Below, piece by piece: positions 14,465 through 25,320 of a stretch of DNA of 64,000 nt (position 1 is the first letter of the stretch; each line of letters begins with the position of its first letter). The stretch comes from Rhabditoides inermis (Eukaryota; Nematoda; Chromadorea; Rhabditida; Rhabditidae): NCBI GenBank assembly GCA_963966185.1, contig CAWZYM010000346.1:561001-625000 (forward strand), in the 5' to 3' direction. Both the position numbers and the translations under genes were made by a program. Under the pieces are notes generated by a model. The model worked only from the letters and a program-made list of their open reading frames with translations. It was not told where the DNA came from and searched no databases.

Positions 14465-15135
14465 GTAAAACAGAGTGAGCTACTACCGCGCCTTGCTCAA
14501 GGGAACTGGCGGAGACAAAGGCGAAATGCCTTTCAGGCCAGTGCTAGGGTTTTATTTCGGCACATCGACCTGGAAAAAAAATGAGAAAAGTCCATCATTC
14601 GCTTTCGAACAACAAGGTAAATGCATAAAACTCTTCGCAGCTGATTAAAATTTCGAAACAAACCTGCTCTTTCTAATCGAGGAAAAGACAAATATAATAG
14701 GTACAATTTTTTGTCACACAATTTGTGGCAAGTTTTATTTGTTAGCGTATTTTGAAGTCAGAATCAGAATATTTATCTCGAATAAATATGCGTGCTATTG
14801 GTGGTGCATATCGACTCGAAGACGATTAGACTCTGAAAAAAGCTGGAAATCCAAATTTGTATTATAAACACCGTTTCAAATTGCAGTTTTTTTTTAAATT
14901 ATTCAGTTAGTTGCAAAGAGATTTATGCGTGTGATTTTGTTGAATCAGATCAAAACAAACCGCTTCTCTAAACTAAACACATGCACTTTTTGAAAGAGAA
15001 TTATGTGTTGCATGAATTGGGACAGTCTTTCTCTCTCTCCCTCTCTGTCCTTCTTTTTCTCAATCAGAGAATTTCACTTTGATTAATGTGCTTTGTGTTC
15101 CGATCAGACCTTGTCATGTGTATTGTGTTTTGTAG
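13575..15135. other. Spacer without a supportable gene
   Basis: Contains a truncated tRNA-like stretch near 14063-14102 followed by (AGGTTGGTTGGTC)n repeats, a (GT)n tract running into a G run at about 14430-14466, and AT-rich sequence. ORFs at 14169-14375 and 14225-14584 overlap on opposite strands and are interrupted by repeats. I see no convincing exon. Confidence 0.55.
14063..14102 (+). pseudogene. Truncated tRNA-like sequence (Asp-type anticodon arm)
   Basis: GTGGCCTAGTGGGTAGAGCG resembles a D arm with A box, and CGCCTGTCA resembles the anticodon arm of tRNA-Asp(GTC). The T arm is replaced by GGTTGGTTGGTC repeats. Not a functional tRNA. More likely the head of a tRNA-derived SINE. Confidence 0.5.
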
Positions 15136-15183
15136 GCGCACGAGAAGTTCGAGCGCATGAAAGCGAATGGAGCATTTCGATGA
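15136..15183 (+). pseudogene. Orphan family A last exon
   Basis: After a TTGTGTTTTGTAG acceptor the sequence encodes AHEKFERMKANGAFR and a stop, matching the last exon of A2 and A4. About 100 bases of the preceding intron are also recognisable (GATTAATGTGCTTTGTGTTC). The rest of an A gene is absent upstream, so this is a leftover of a deleted or rearranged copy. Confidence 0.75.
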
Positions 15184-15436
15184 CTCATTTTCTCTAAATT
15201 AACATTAAAGCAACAGAGGCGCTTAGTTTTTGGCTTTGGTTTATGGCTTGACCCATAGAAACACGAAATAATCAAAGAAAACGCGAAAGAACGGCGTTTT
15301 CTCGTTACCTACACGCTTACCAAAATGTGCACGTGCGAAGCTTGGTAAGGTGAATTCGAACTTCGCGCCAGAATGCTTATCGTAAAGTTGAGCTCTGTGC
15401 GCATCTCGTCGATATGAGGTTGTCAGAAAAAGTCGT

Positions 15437-15502
15437 AATAGTGTTGTGGTAACGCTCACGCTTTGTGAACCATACTATGCCGGTTCGATTCCCGTCATGT
15501 GC
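15437..15502 (+). repeat. tRNA-derived SINE head
   Basis: TAGTGTTGTGGTAACGC resembles the A box and GGTTCGATTCCCG the B box of an RNA polymerase III promoter, about 35 bases apart. The anticodon stem does not pair. No complete tRNA fold. Confidence 0.5.
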
Positions 15503-16462
15503 AAACAGTTTTGCCAAGTTATCATAAGTGAATTTCGATGAACCTTGGTAACGCTAAACGCCCCTGTGCCTTTAATAGTGATTTGCGTAACACACGTGTA
15601 TTAACTTTTTCCAGCGAGATAGTTATCGATTAGAGATCAGTGTGCGGTGGGCATTTTATGTGAGGTGTGAAACGTACATAATCCAACTTCTCACACGACA
15701 GAAATAGCGCAGAATTATCGAAATGTCTAACCGCTCGCACAACAACAGTCTAAAGCCGCATGCAAGATGATTAAAAAAGTTTTGCCAAAAAACCAATGTA
15801 AATCAACGAAAAAATTTTTCGACCTTCTTGCAAGCGGCTTAAAACATGGTTCAATTATCGGGAAGCTCTTCGACATTTCTCCAAACTCGCCTCCCCCCGT
15901 CCCCGTCTCCCATCGCATGATTGTAATATCAATGCCGGTCTCCTCGACACTGTTCGAAACTTGCTTCGTCCTCCTGGTATGTGGTGAAATTATCCGAATC
16001 CTAATATATGCATAAATTAGGACTGTCTACCGTCTACGGAACTGCCTCGAGAAATGCCAACCTCCCAAGTTCAAGTTCAAGTTCAAGTGTTTATCCGGAA
16101 TCGTTATAGCTGAATATGACAATCACAATCACAATTATAGGATAGGAAAGCATACAGTGGTCCAAGATCTTATGGGCTAACGCCGGGGAAAGACAGTTGG
16201 GCAGACGAGGTTAGTGGCGGAAGACGATTCTTGATCGATAATTCTCCGATACTTGATCGATATTCTTTCCATAGACCATTAGAGTTGATGTGGACAGATC
16301 CGGAGACTTCTTTGCTTTGCACATAGTATCTCCTCGCGCCTGAACTGCTTTCACCTCCCAACCTCCCAATGGCGGAATTATCCTAATGCATAGCATAATT
16401 TGGGAGAGTCTACGGAACTGTGAAAAAGGAACCCCGTCATTCCCTGGTCTCTCCCCCTCCCC

Positions 16463-16883
16463 ATGTGGTCGTCCTCTCTTCCCTGGCTGGAGTGGCTCTT
16501 CCTCTCCCTCTTCCCATTCTGCATCCTCATCGCCATCCCTCCCCTTCTATTCTGCTCCTCATCACATAAGATGGGAGGCGGCCGGTGTCTGCCCAAGGAG
16601 AGGTTGGACAAGGACGAGGTAGGGTATTGATTGATTATCGATCGTTTGGCCGATATGTCTTGCCATTTGCTTTCGATTCACTTCAAACGACTCCAAACTA
16701 CTTCGGATTACTTACAAGCATATGTTTGAAAAAAAAACGACTCTTTAGTCGGAAATGTCTACGGAGAAGACGGGTAGCTGGTCTACGGTGTCGACAAAAT
16801 CATCTGCCAACACGAAGTCGACGTCAGTCACGAAGACGGCGACTGTATCGACGGCATCCGCGATTCCCGATAGTACCAAGGTG

Positions 16884-16923
<40 letters not shown>

Positions 16924-17468
16924 TTGATCGCTTCAACATGATTATCGATTGATTATCGATCGATCATTCAGCTCGCCTCCTCGCTTACCCTACGCTCAAC
17001 CCAATCCTGTTCCACCTGCTCCTCTGCTCTCGACACGCAGCGTTACAGTACCACCACCGAGACTGAGGTATACGGTAGAGTACAGTATACCTAAAGTACC
17101 GTATACCTAGGTCTTTCTCACTGCCGACCCGCACGAGCCGGAGATCTTCTTTGACTCATCGCGCACGCCGGTCCCGCCCACGCCTGTAAAGTGATTTTTT
17201 AATACGATTTACTATTGACGTGATTGTTTGGCATTTGGAAACGGACTATTTTTTCATTTTATTTTTTTAGAACCGCCGTGCAGCAAATTTCGTTCGACTT
17301 CATGTCGACGACACATGTGAGTACCGATGGATTATCGATCGATTATTGATTGATTATCGATCAATTGATTGGTTGCAGGGCATACCGTCTCTGACGACTG
17401 ACGACTATCCGAGTGAATTCCAGACCATCACCAATCCGTCGCCTTCTCTCTCCGTCTCCACCAACTAG
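16463..17468 (+). CDS. Family B gene 3: single-pass Ser/Thr-rich membrane protein, 199 aa
   Basis: Six exons: 16463-16618, 16749-16880, 16972-17067, 17111-17190, 17271-17316, 17379-17468 (600 nt, in phase). Nearly identical to B1. Visible differences include Ser to Leu in the KERxDKDE segment at the end of exon 1, a Thr/Ala change in exon 2, Ala to Val in exon 4 (RTPVPPTPV) and Thr to Ser near the C-terminus. Exons 2-6 are preserved although the A gene beside it is broken, which suggests B can be retained independently. Polyadenylation signal AATAAA at 17615-17620. Function unknown. Confidence 0.85.
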
Positions 17469-17799
17469 AATATCGATTTATCGATTTTCGTGCCAGATCA
17501 TCAATTTATCGATTTTCTTGTCTTACAATGCCTTTAAACGTTCTTATGATCTTCTGATGAGTCATGCACTGTAAATGCTACTTAACTTTGTGCTTAATTT
17601 TTGCTGCGCTGTCTAATAAAGTTTTACGAGAAACAGTTTATAGTTCTGTGCTCGCAATAAGTTGCGCGCGGTGGGGTAGATCAGAGGAAGACGGAGAGTC
17701 AGCTCTCGGCAATAGCGCGCAAAACAAGAGAGGCAGACGGTTATGGCACCGTATTTTGAACTGCAAGCGAGGTAGATCGAACTATCGCTCTGGCCCTGA

Positions 17800-17849
<50 letters not shown>
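17800..17849. repeat. (AT)n microsatellite between B3 and A3
   Basis: About 50 bases of AT, the shorter counterpart of the tract at 3210-3308. Confidence 0.95.
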
Positions 17850-17851
<2 letters not shown>

Positions 17852-18329
17852 CTGAGAGATTGTTTGCCAGATTACGGTAGAAAATCGATCTACCCTCTAG
17901 TCGCATTCGATCTATGTATCTTCTAGTCGTGAGGAGACCCAAGCGCGCGCTTTCAAACTATAATATATGTAGTGGGACCAAATTAGTTTTCACTAGAATG
18001 ATGAAGGTTAGAGAAATATCAGAGGAACGAAGGCCGTTAAGAACCCTATTTTTTTGTTATTTGCTTTAATTCGATAATGATTAGTTTCGGGCGAATCGCC
18101 CAGACATCGTCTTTTTGCCCGTTGAGAAAATGGCGCATTTAAAGAGAGAGGGAGATAGAGAGGGACTGTCTTTATCTGTGGACTGTCTGTGTCGGTCGAA
18201 AAAGGGAACGCACTATATGTACGTGCAGGATGATTTCGGACAAAGATCACTCTCATCAGCATGAGTGACCGTCGCTCATTGCGACTTCGCGTCGATCGAT
18301 TGCCGGTCGTCATTTCTTCCTTTCTCCCA

Positions 18330-18429
18330 ATGAAGGTCCACTGGATTCTCCTTCTCCTTCTCCTACTCTGCGTCTCTGCCGGCGGGTCCGAGGAAGGAGA
18401 CGGTTCGAGTGGAGAGGACGGTGAGTTGC

Positions 18430-18472
<43 letters not shown>

Positions 18473-21031
18473 GAGAGAGGGAGAGGGAGAGGGAGATGGA
18501 AGAGAGGGGAGGGGGAGAGGAAGAGAGGGAAGAGGAAGAGGACGAGAAAGAGAGTGAGAGTGAGAGGGAGAAAGCTAGCAGATCCAGGACTGTCACTGTA
18601 GTATGTATCCTGCCCTGCCTCACCTCATTAGCTCACTTTACTCACAAAACGATTGCACTCTTTGTTACCCGTATTCATAAAGTTCTTCGTTTCTCTAATT
18701 CAAATACTGGCCCACTTCAACATGCACCGAATGCATGCAAGTAGCCCAATTTGGATTGTACTGAAGCGATCTGTGATCGATGCTCTAGCTGTTAGGCATA
18801 ATGCAGATCACAAAATCGTGTGCCAATCGATAATCCTGGTTGGACTCTGACTCTCTGTGTATGCAAGACGTTTGAGCACAAATTGTGCATCTGGATCTGG
18901 ATCTGGATAATTGGAGAGATTCGACGATGAATAATTTCCCGCGCTGTCTGACCTCTCTTTTTTCTTTTTCTTCTGTAATATTTACTATATAAAATAAGTA
19001 ATTGAATTTCAAACATTCTTTTTGATTTTTTTAAAGGCATTCGCAACAAATCTAGTTGAAAACAAGTGAAATTGTGTGTTCAATAATCATGTTGCCTGTA
19101 ATATGTTCAATTTTCAATTTGTTTCAGAATCTGCGCAGAGCTCGAATATGACGCATGATCTGGCCAAGAACTTGAGAGCGTTCGAAATGTCAGGGAACGG
19201 AGACTATGAAACTATCAAGCTGGACACAGTCTGTATGAACGACACAAAAAGTGATTTTGTCAAATCACTACGAATAAATTCATTGTCGTTACAGACGGCG
19301 TTATGTTGATCAACCATACCGCAAGTTTCATGCTTTTTCGAAGCCCTTACATCTACGACTATTTTTATGCGGAAGAGGTTATGCAGAACAGTTTTTTTCT
19401 TCAATAAGCCAATTTTTTAGAGTTGTATTTTGAACATAGGGTAAAAGAATTTGAATATATTTTTGGTAGGCTTTTAGCAACATTTCAGAAAGTTGACGAT
19501 GAAAACGTTCAACGATACATGTGCTTTTGAACAGGAAGACATGTTTCACATGTGTTCTATTCTCGCCAACAATGAGACTACTTGCTGTTGCCCAAACGTC
19601 CACTGTCAGATGGTGATTTTAAAATTAATAAACTCATCATCATGGTAAAAATCTATAAATGCGTCAGCATAACTAAACTGTAAACACCGTAAATCGTACA
19701 TACTTTCTGGAATCGATGTAGTCACACCACTATGTTTTAGTTTTTGAAAAGTTAAACTTACATGATGCCTGACTTACTGATTGTCTTTAATACATTTTTT
19801 GAAGATACTAATAAATATGTATGCTCAAAATTTGTTCCCACCGGAACAACGGACTAACGACTCCAGAGCGGAGCAGATTGGTTGGTATACGTTTGAAGAT
19901 ACGGGGGGGGGCCTATTTCTGACGATTTTTAATCGTTTGTGCGTCACGAAACGGTTAATTAATACAGGTTGAACGAAAGTTCTACGTGCGCGGGGTGATC
20001 AGAAACGATCAGCAGACCGCTCTGAACGCACGTTTTCTAATTCCCGCCACTCTGCGCTCTCTTCTCTTCGCGTGCTCTCTCGCACTCTCTCGCATGTGCC
20101 GTCGGCAAAGGGCCGCTGAGCGGGCTGTGGAAATCGAATAGGCCCCCGTATCTTTAAAGAAAATGTTTCGATAATTAAGTTCGTTTATTTCTAGATACTT
20201 TCAATTCAACTTCTAACAACTGTCTCGCAGCCACATGGAAGTACAAACCTCTCAGCGGATCAGAAATACTTTCTTCGGACGAACGTGATTCAATGTGGGA
20301 GAAACACGTTCGATCAGATAGTTCTTCCAAAATTTGTTCAAGCGATGAGGTTTTATTGAAATTTTATTCTCGAACAGTTGTATTTTATTGTTAGGTGTGC
20401 GGAATCAGAACGTTTTACGAGGATATGACATTTGTGTTCGGATGTTTTCGGGTGGAAAGAAGCACGTTGAAATCGGATGCAAACAACGTCTGTCGTCGCT
20501 TTCCAACAGTACAATTGAAATCTTACTATGACAACGAGCCCGACAAATTCATAACTTACAAACCGTCCCTACACAGTTACAAGAAGCAGTTGTTTTATGT
20601 AAGTGCAGATTCAAAATGCGGATTATTGAATTTTTTAGAGAGGCAAACTTGAAGATGTGGATGAATTGTGCTGTTTCGGAGACCAATGCAATCTTTATGT
20701 GAGCGAAAAGTTGATAACAGCACTACAAATATTGGTTCTGTCAGATATTTATCAACTTCTTGGTGCCGTTGATTTCCAAGAATCCAGACGAGTTCAAAAA
20801 CAACTTCATTAGCACTGAAGTACTCACAAAACCCGGTACATCAGTGTGTTATTGAATATAACTTTCATTACTCTTTTTAGATACAACTCCGAAGAATGAT
20901 GATTCTATTCCATTGGTTGAGAAGTGAGTTTTTTTTCACTTGAACATGTTTTACGTAAAACTTTTACAGAAAATTCAACGAAATCTACACTGTGAAATAT
21001 AAGGAATATATGTGGTTCAGGAAAAATTGCG
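18330..21031 (+). pseudogene. Family A gene 3, truncated: exons 1-12 only, no membrane segment
   Basis: Exons: 18330-18420, 19128-19250, 19295-19377, 19421-19440, 19489-19612, 19805-19880, 20195-20349, 20395-20598, 20639-20698, 20745-20835, 20881-20923, 20970-21031, all in phase (about 377 codons). Signal peptide MKVHWILLLLLLLCVSAGG. Module 1 ends CCCPNVHC and module 2 ends CCFGDQCN. All 16 module cysteines are present and exon 8 keeps the frame that A1 has lost. After WFRKNCG the 5' splice site GTAGAG is present, but the expected membrane and tail exons are missing and a 19-bp minisatellite occupies their place. It could be a pseudogene, or the transcript could end downstream and give a secreted two-module protein. 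Confidence 0.8.
19892..20157. mobile_element. M1 MITE-like element in A3 intron 6
   Basis: Sister of 5538-5800, with termini GAAGATACGGGGG and GGCCCCCGTATCTTTAA. Same position relative to the exons, so inherited through the segmental duplication. Confidence 0.8.
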
Positions 21032-21122
21032 GTAGAGAGAGAGAAAAGAGAAAAGAGGGAGAGAGGGAGAGAGGGAGAGAGAGGGAGATAGAAAGAGAAC
21101 AGAGGGCGAGAGGGAGAGAGGG

Positions 21123-21465
21123 AGAGAAGGCAGAGGGAGGCGTCGGAGGCAGAGGGAGGCGTCGGAGGCAGAGGGAGGCGTCGGAGGCAGAGGGAGGCGT
21201 CGGAGGCAGAGGGAGGCGTCGGAGGCAGAGGGAGGCGTCGGAGGCAGAGGGAGGCGTCGGAGGCAGAGGGAGGCGTCGGAGGCAGAGGGAGGCGTCGGAG
21301 GCAGAGGGAGGCGTCGGAAGCAGAGGGAGGCGTCGGAGGCAGAGGGAGGCGTCGGAGGCAGAGGGAGGCGTCAGAGACATAGAGAGGGATGCGTCGGAGG
21401 CAGAGGGAGGCGTCGGAGGCAGAGGGAGGCGTCGGAGGCAGAGGGAGGCGTCGGAGGCAGAGGGA
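21123..21465. repeat. 19-bp minisatellite replacing the A3 membrane exons
   Basis: About 17 units of GGAGGCGTCGGAGGCAGAG, with a few variants (GGAAGCAG, CAGAGACATAGAGAG). It follows a GA-rich stretch continuous with the A3 exon 12 donor. Long open frames on both strands are repeat artefacts. Confidence 0.95.
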
Positions 21466-22045
21466 GTTTTGAGTGGCAGAGAGTAGGCGTCGGAGAAAAG
21501 TGATCCGTCGTTAGTGTTTTCTGATAGACAGGTGTCTGATTTAAAGGTATGCTTCATTTGAAGTTCTGATTGCAAGGTAAAAAGAATGAACGAGCCGCAT
21601 CGGGTTCAGAGTGTCGGCCACAGTTGAAAAAGAGGGCCACGCATGTTATACCGGGCTAGTGAGTGTCACTATAGAAATGACGTTAGCTGTGCGAACGGAT
21701 CCTTGGCGCACTCCAGGCCGGACAGCGAACTACTGCGTGGATCCGGATGGGGTGCGGATAGGTATCGGAGCTGATCAACTAGTGTGGGGCTGGCACTCCA
21801 TGCACGGCCTCGAAAAGACGGTCTTTCGGGGACAGTCGAATGCTGTCATGCTTGCATGAAGTCAGCGATCGATCATCACACATGTCCACATGTGAAGAGC
21901 TCATTCCAACCGCTCGTGAATCAACGAGTGGTTGGTTTGCGTGATTCCTCATCACAACTTCAACATGATCATGATTTCTTCAGATGCTGGCGTTTGAGCG
22001 GCACAAATGAAGAGCTAATCCGCGGACGCGATCATGCACGTGCAA

Positions 22046-22498
22046 TCAGTCGATATTCATCACACCTCCTTTCCCCCTCCATACCGCCAACTTCGCAAAG
22101 TCATTCGATGTCCCCGAATCATTCGAATCACGTGGTTTACATCTTCCCATCTGCACGTAGACACTCTTTCGATTCGGTCGAAGCGGTGCAATCGATCGAT
22201 ATCCGCTCCGTTCCATCCCCTTGGAGGCTGCCACCGTGATCTAGTCGGCCGATGGCCATTCGCTCTCCCCCGCTCGTTCTCTTATAGGCATACCCTTTTG
22301 AACAAAACAACTCACCATAGTGGCGTATGATCATAGCAGGCATGTGAGGCTTGAGTGGTCCATGGGGCTGGGTGGAGAGGTAGGAGACACCAGCCGCACA
22401 GACATACACTGCAATACAAAGGGAATCAGTCGATAATCAATCGATGACTGACCTGCTGTAAGCATCAACAATATTGGGAGAGCGAGCATCGGCCGCAT
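22046..22498 (-). CDS. Small secreted protein, 106 aa, unknown function
   Basis: Three exons on the minus strand: 22453-22498, 22316-22408, 22046-22227 (321 nt, in phase). Introns are 44 and 88 bases with GTCAGT and GTGAGT donors and CAG acceptors. The start encodes MRPMLALPILLMLTAVYVCA, a clear signal peptide. The mature part contains PHGPLKPHMPAMIIRHYA, then a basic stretch RSIAPLRPNRKSVYVQMGR and a Ser/Asp-rich end DSNDSGTSNDFAK. There are only two cysteines, one in the leader and one in the tail. The basic residues around VYVQMGR could be processing sites of a peptide precursor, but that is inference. It is transcribed against the flanking A genes and has no second copy here. Confidence 0.6.
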
Positions 22499-22823
22499 GG
22501 CGAATGGAAGGAGAGAGAAATGACGAGGAGGGAGGGCGACGGGGAATGAGCGAATTCGAAAAAAAGAACACGTGCAGATTCTTTTGGTCAGTGCTTTGGT
22601 GGAGTTCGATTGATAAAATGCATGAGCTTTTGTTGCATCACGTTGGGTAACACAAACTCTTCTTTTACGGAAGTCTTTAAAAAAAGAATGTACTTTTATT
22701 GGATTTCATAGAAATCTATTTACATTTACAAACCACATAACGTTTTTTTTAAACAAATCCAGCAGTTCACTCATCTTGTTGAGTCCAAAATTGTATTAAT
22801 TTTGCAAAAAAAGGAGTTTAGGT

Positions 22824-23345
22824 AATGCTGATAGGAAAATTAATGATCCTAGTGTCATTTCCATGTAAAATCGTATAGTACAAAAACTTTGCCACCAGCC
22901 GGAACCGAACTCGAGCCTTGCATATCAACGGATGTAATGTGTAATCGCTAGCCACAACACCACTGTGCACACAGCACGGTAGGCGATCTGTAGGATATCC
23001 ATATCAGAGCGATCCACAGGCAGTGCAGAAAGTGCACTCCCTTTCTGCTGGGGGCAGCCGGTGCGCGCCACCCCCTCCCCCCAGAATGCTGATAGGAAAA
23101 TTAATGATCCTAGTGTCATTTCCATGTAAAATCGTATAGTACAAAAACTTTGCCACCAGCCGGAACCGAACTCGAGCCTTGCATATCAACGGATGTAATG
23201 TGTAATCGCTAGCCACAACACCACTGTGCACACAGCACGGTAGGCGATCTGTAGGATATCCATATCAGAGCGATCCACAGGCAGTGCAGAAAGTGCACTC
23301 CCTATCTGCTGGGGGCAGCCAGTGCGCGCCACCCCCTCCCCCCAG
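22824..23345 (-). repeat. Tandem pair of 261-bp units with a tRNA-like head
   Basis: Units 22824-23084 and 23085-23345 are almost identical. Read on the minus strand, each has an A-box-like GGTGTTGTGGCTAGCGATTA and a B-box-like GAGTTCGGTTCC, so each looks like a tRNA-derived SINE, here duplicated head to tail. The C-rich CACCCCCTCCCCCCAGAA marks the junction. Confidence 0.75.
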
Positions 23346-24600
23346 AAAACGATTCGTACTCGGGGGGCTTGCCTGCCCCTCAGGGCGCGCGCGCGTATCT
23401 CGCTTCCGAGAACAGCTAGCGTTACCAAAATTGAAACCTAACAATTTTCTAACATCCTTATAACTTCTATCAACATCATATTGTTCTCGGAAAGACTCTA
23501 AGGAACCTTTCTTTCAGTCGACTTTTTCTAGCGCGCGGGTATTCTTAACACAAACCAACCAGCGCTGCCGCGCTGGGTTTAATTCAAACTGTGACTCGTT
23601 TAATTTAGCTTGGTCTTGCTGTAGGGACCACAATGACATTTTTAGATGTTTGGATATGGTATTACAATTCGTTTCTTAATGTAGTTCATTTAGAGCTAAT
23701 TTCAAAAATATATGATGTTCATAAGGTTCATCGTTCACATTGCGCTCTAATTCCGCGCGGCGCGCGCACCCGAGCGCGCGCTCATACAGGGAAAGTGCGA
23801 CAGAGGGCGGCTAGATCAAAGAATTGATGATGTCATCGATAGTGAATTTATGAATATAATCGTTTATAATAGTAGCACTACGCGTTGATTGATTGTAATC
23901 GATCAGTACTTGATGAAATACGTCTCTTATGACATCATTTTTCATTACTCATATTGGGCAATGGCAGCTAGATCAAAAAAATATGACGTCATCATATCAC
24001 TCTTTATCGATTTTCACTACTTTACAGGGTACATGATACATGCTCTCATAAATAAAATACCGTTGGAATCAGCGCGAATAGGCGAATCGTTCTATGCTAA
24101 TTAGAGCACATCATGCGTCCAGTGAGAAAATGTTACATGATTTCGCCTCACTCTCTGCATCTCACATTATGATCTCTAGTCTTGCTGCACGATTTTTGTG
24201 TAAATGTAAAGGGTAAAGGTAAGGGTAAAGGGTAGCACTCGATTCAAGAAATTAATGAGTATCTACACCCATTATAGTGTGTTCCGTTTTTTGACCGACA
24301 AATGAGGAGGGTGTGAAATATTATGAAGATCTATGTAAATCACTCGCAAATATGCTACTAGTGGTCATTTCAAACTTTCCGGGCAGTGTTTTTTTTTCTG
24401 ATGCGATAAGTTACATTTGGACAAAGAATACGGAGTGAAAGTAAGTAGTCCTAACTTCGGGTACAATGAAGGCAGAAGGCTCAAATTGAAATAGGTTTTC
24501 ACCAACATACACATTTACACATATAGTGGGACCAAAAGTTTATTAAAAGTTTATTAAAAGTTATTATTAAAAGTAAAAGTTATTATTTCTTCTTTCCCCG
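23346..24600. other. Spacer without a supportable gene
   Basis: Mixed AT-rich and GC-rich intergenic DNA with short CGCGCG stretches and a (TAAAGG)n-like patch near 24205. ORFs at 23633-23827 and 23889-24104 have no recognisable content. Confidence 0.5.
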
Positions 24601-24614
24601 CGCTGAGCGGTCGG

Positions 24615-24950
24615 TTCGACTAAATGGTCCTGCGCGAGTACCCTTGAGCAAGGCGATGCAGAAGCTCACGAGGATGCAGTACTACTGGCTCGAGGAGATA
24701 CATGCGACTGCGTGGAAGCAAAGGAACACCCGTAGCCTCTCCACCGTCTATCATAGTACTCTAATGGATTGGGCTGATTATCGATCAAGTATCGATTGAG
24801 TATCGATCAAGAATCGTCGTCCACCACTAACCTCTAATACTAAACTGTATTCCCCCGGCGTTTGCCTACCAAGATCTTGACCCTACTGCATGCTTCCATT
24901 CATATTGTTGTGATTGCAATGTCATGTACAGCTATAACGATTCCGGATAA
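24615..24950 (+). repeat. Dispersed repeat with an open frame (copy 1)
   Basis: The frame from about 24627 reads [53 protein letters not shown] and a stop at about 24797. A second copy on the minus strand (62632-62823) keeps the same frame with amino-acid changes. Shared coding between distant copies suggests a fragment of a transposon or repeated gene protein. The family was not recognised. Downstream it runs into the GTTTGCCTACCAAGATCTTG and AACGATTCCGGATAAATC blocks also seen at 1480-1560. Confidence 0.6.
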
Positions 24951-25320
24951 ATCTCTGAACTCTCTGAGTGGGACCAAATTAGTTTTCACTAGAATGATGG
25001 TTAGAGAAAGATCAGAGGAACGAAGGCCGTTAAGAATCCTTTTTTTGTTATTTGCTTTAATTCGATAATGATTAGTTTCGGGCGAATCGCCCAGACATCG
25101 TCTTTTTGCCCGTTGAGAAAATGGCGCATTTAAAGAGAAAGGGAGATAGAGAGGGACTGTCTTTGTCTGTGGACTGTCTGTGTCGGTCAAAAAAGGGAAC
25201 GCACTATATGTACGTGCAGGATGATTTCGGACAAAGATCACTCTCATCAGCATGAGTGACCGTCGCTCATTGCGACTTCGCGTCGATCGATTGCCGGTCG
25301 TCATTTCTTCCTTTCTCCCA

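Larger units (their letters stand above)
15697..21035. repeat. Segmental duplication, copy 2 (B3-A3 block)
   Basis: Collinear with 1085-6670. It carries B3, the (AT)n spacer and A3 exons 1-12. It breaks off inside the (GA)n tract after exon 12, where a 19-bp minisatellite replaces the remaining A exons. Confidence 0.9.

Noticed and set aside
14225..14584. 119-aa plus-strand frame near a poly-G run
   Set aside because: Contains a homopolymer-derived Gly run and overlaps an equally long antisense frame; no motif.
20985..21575. Long open frames on both strands over the 19-bp minisatellite
   Set aside because: The frames follow the repeat unit; no start context, splice sites or conserved protein.
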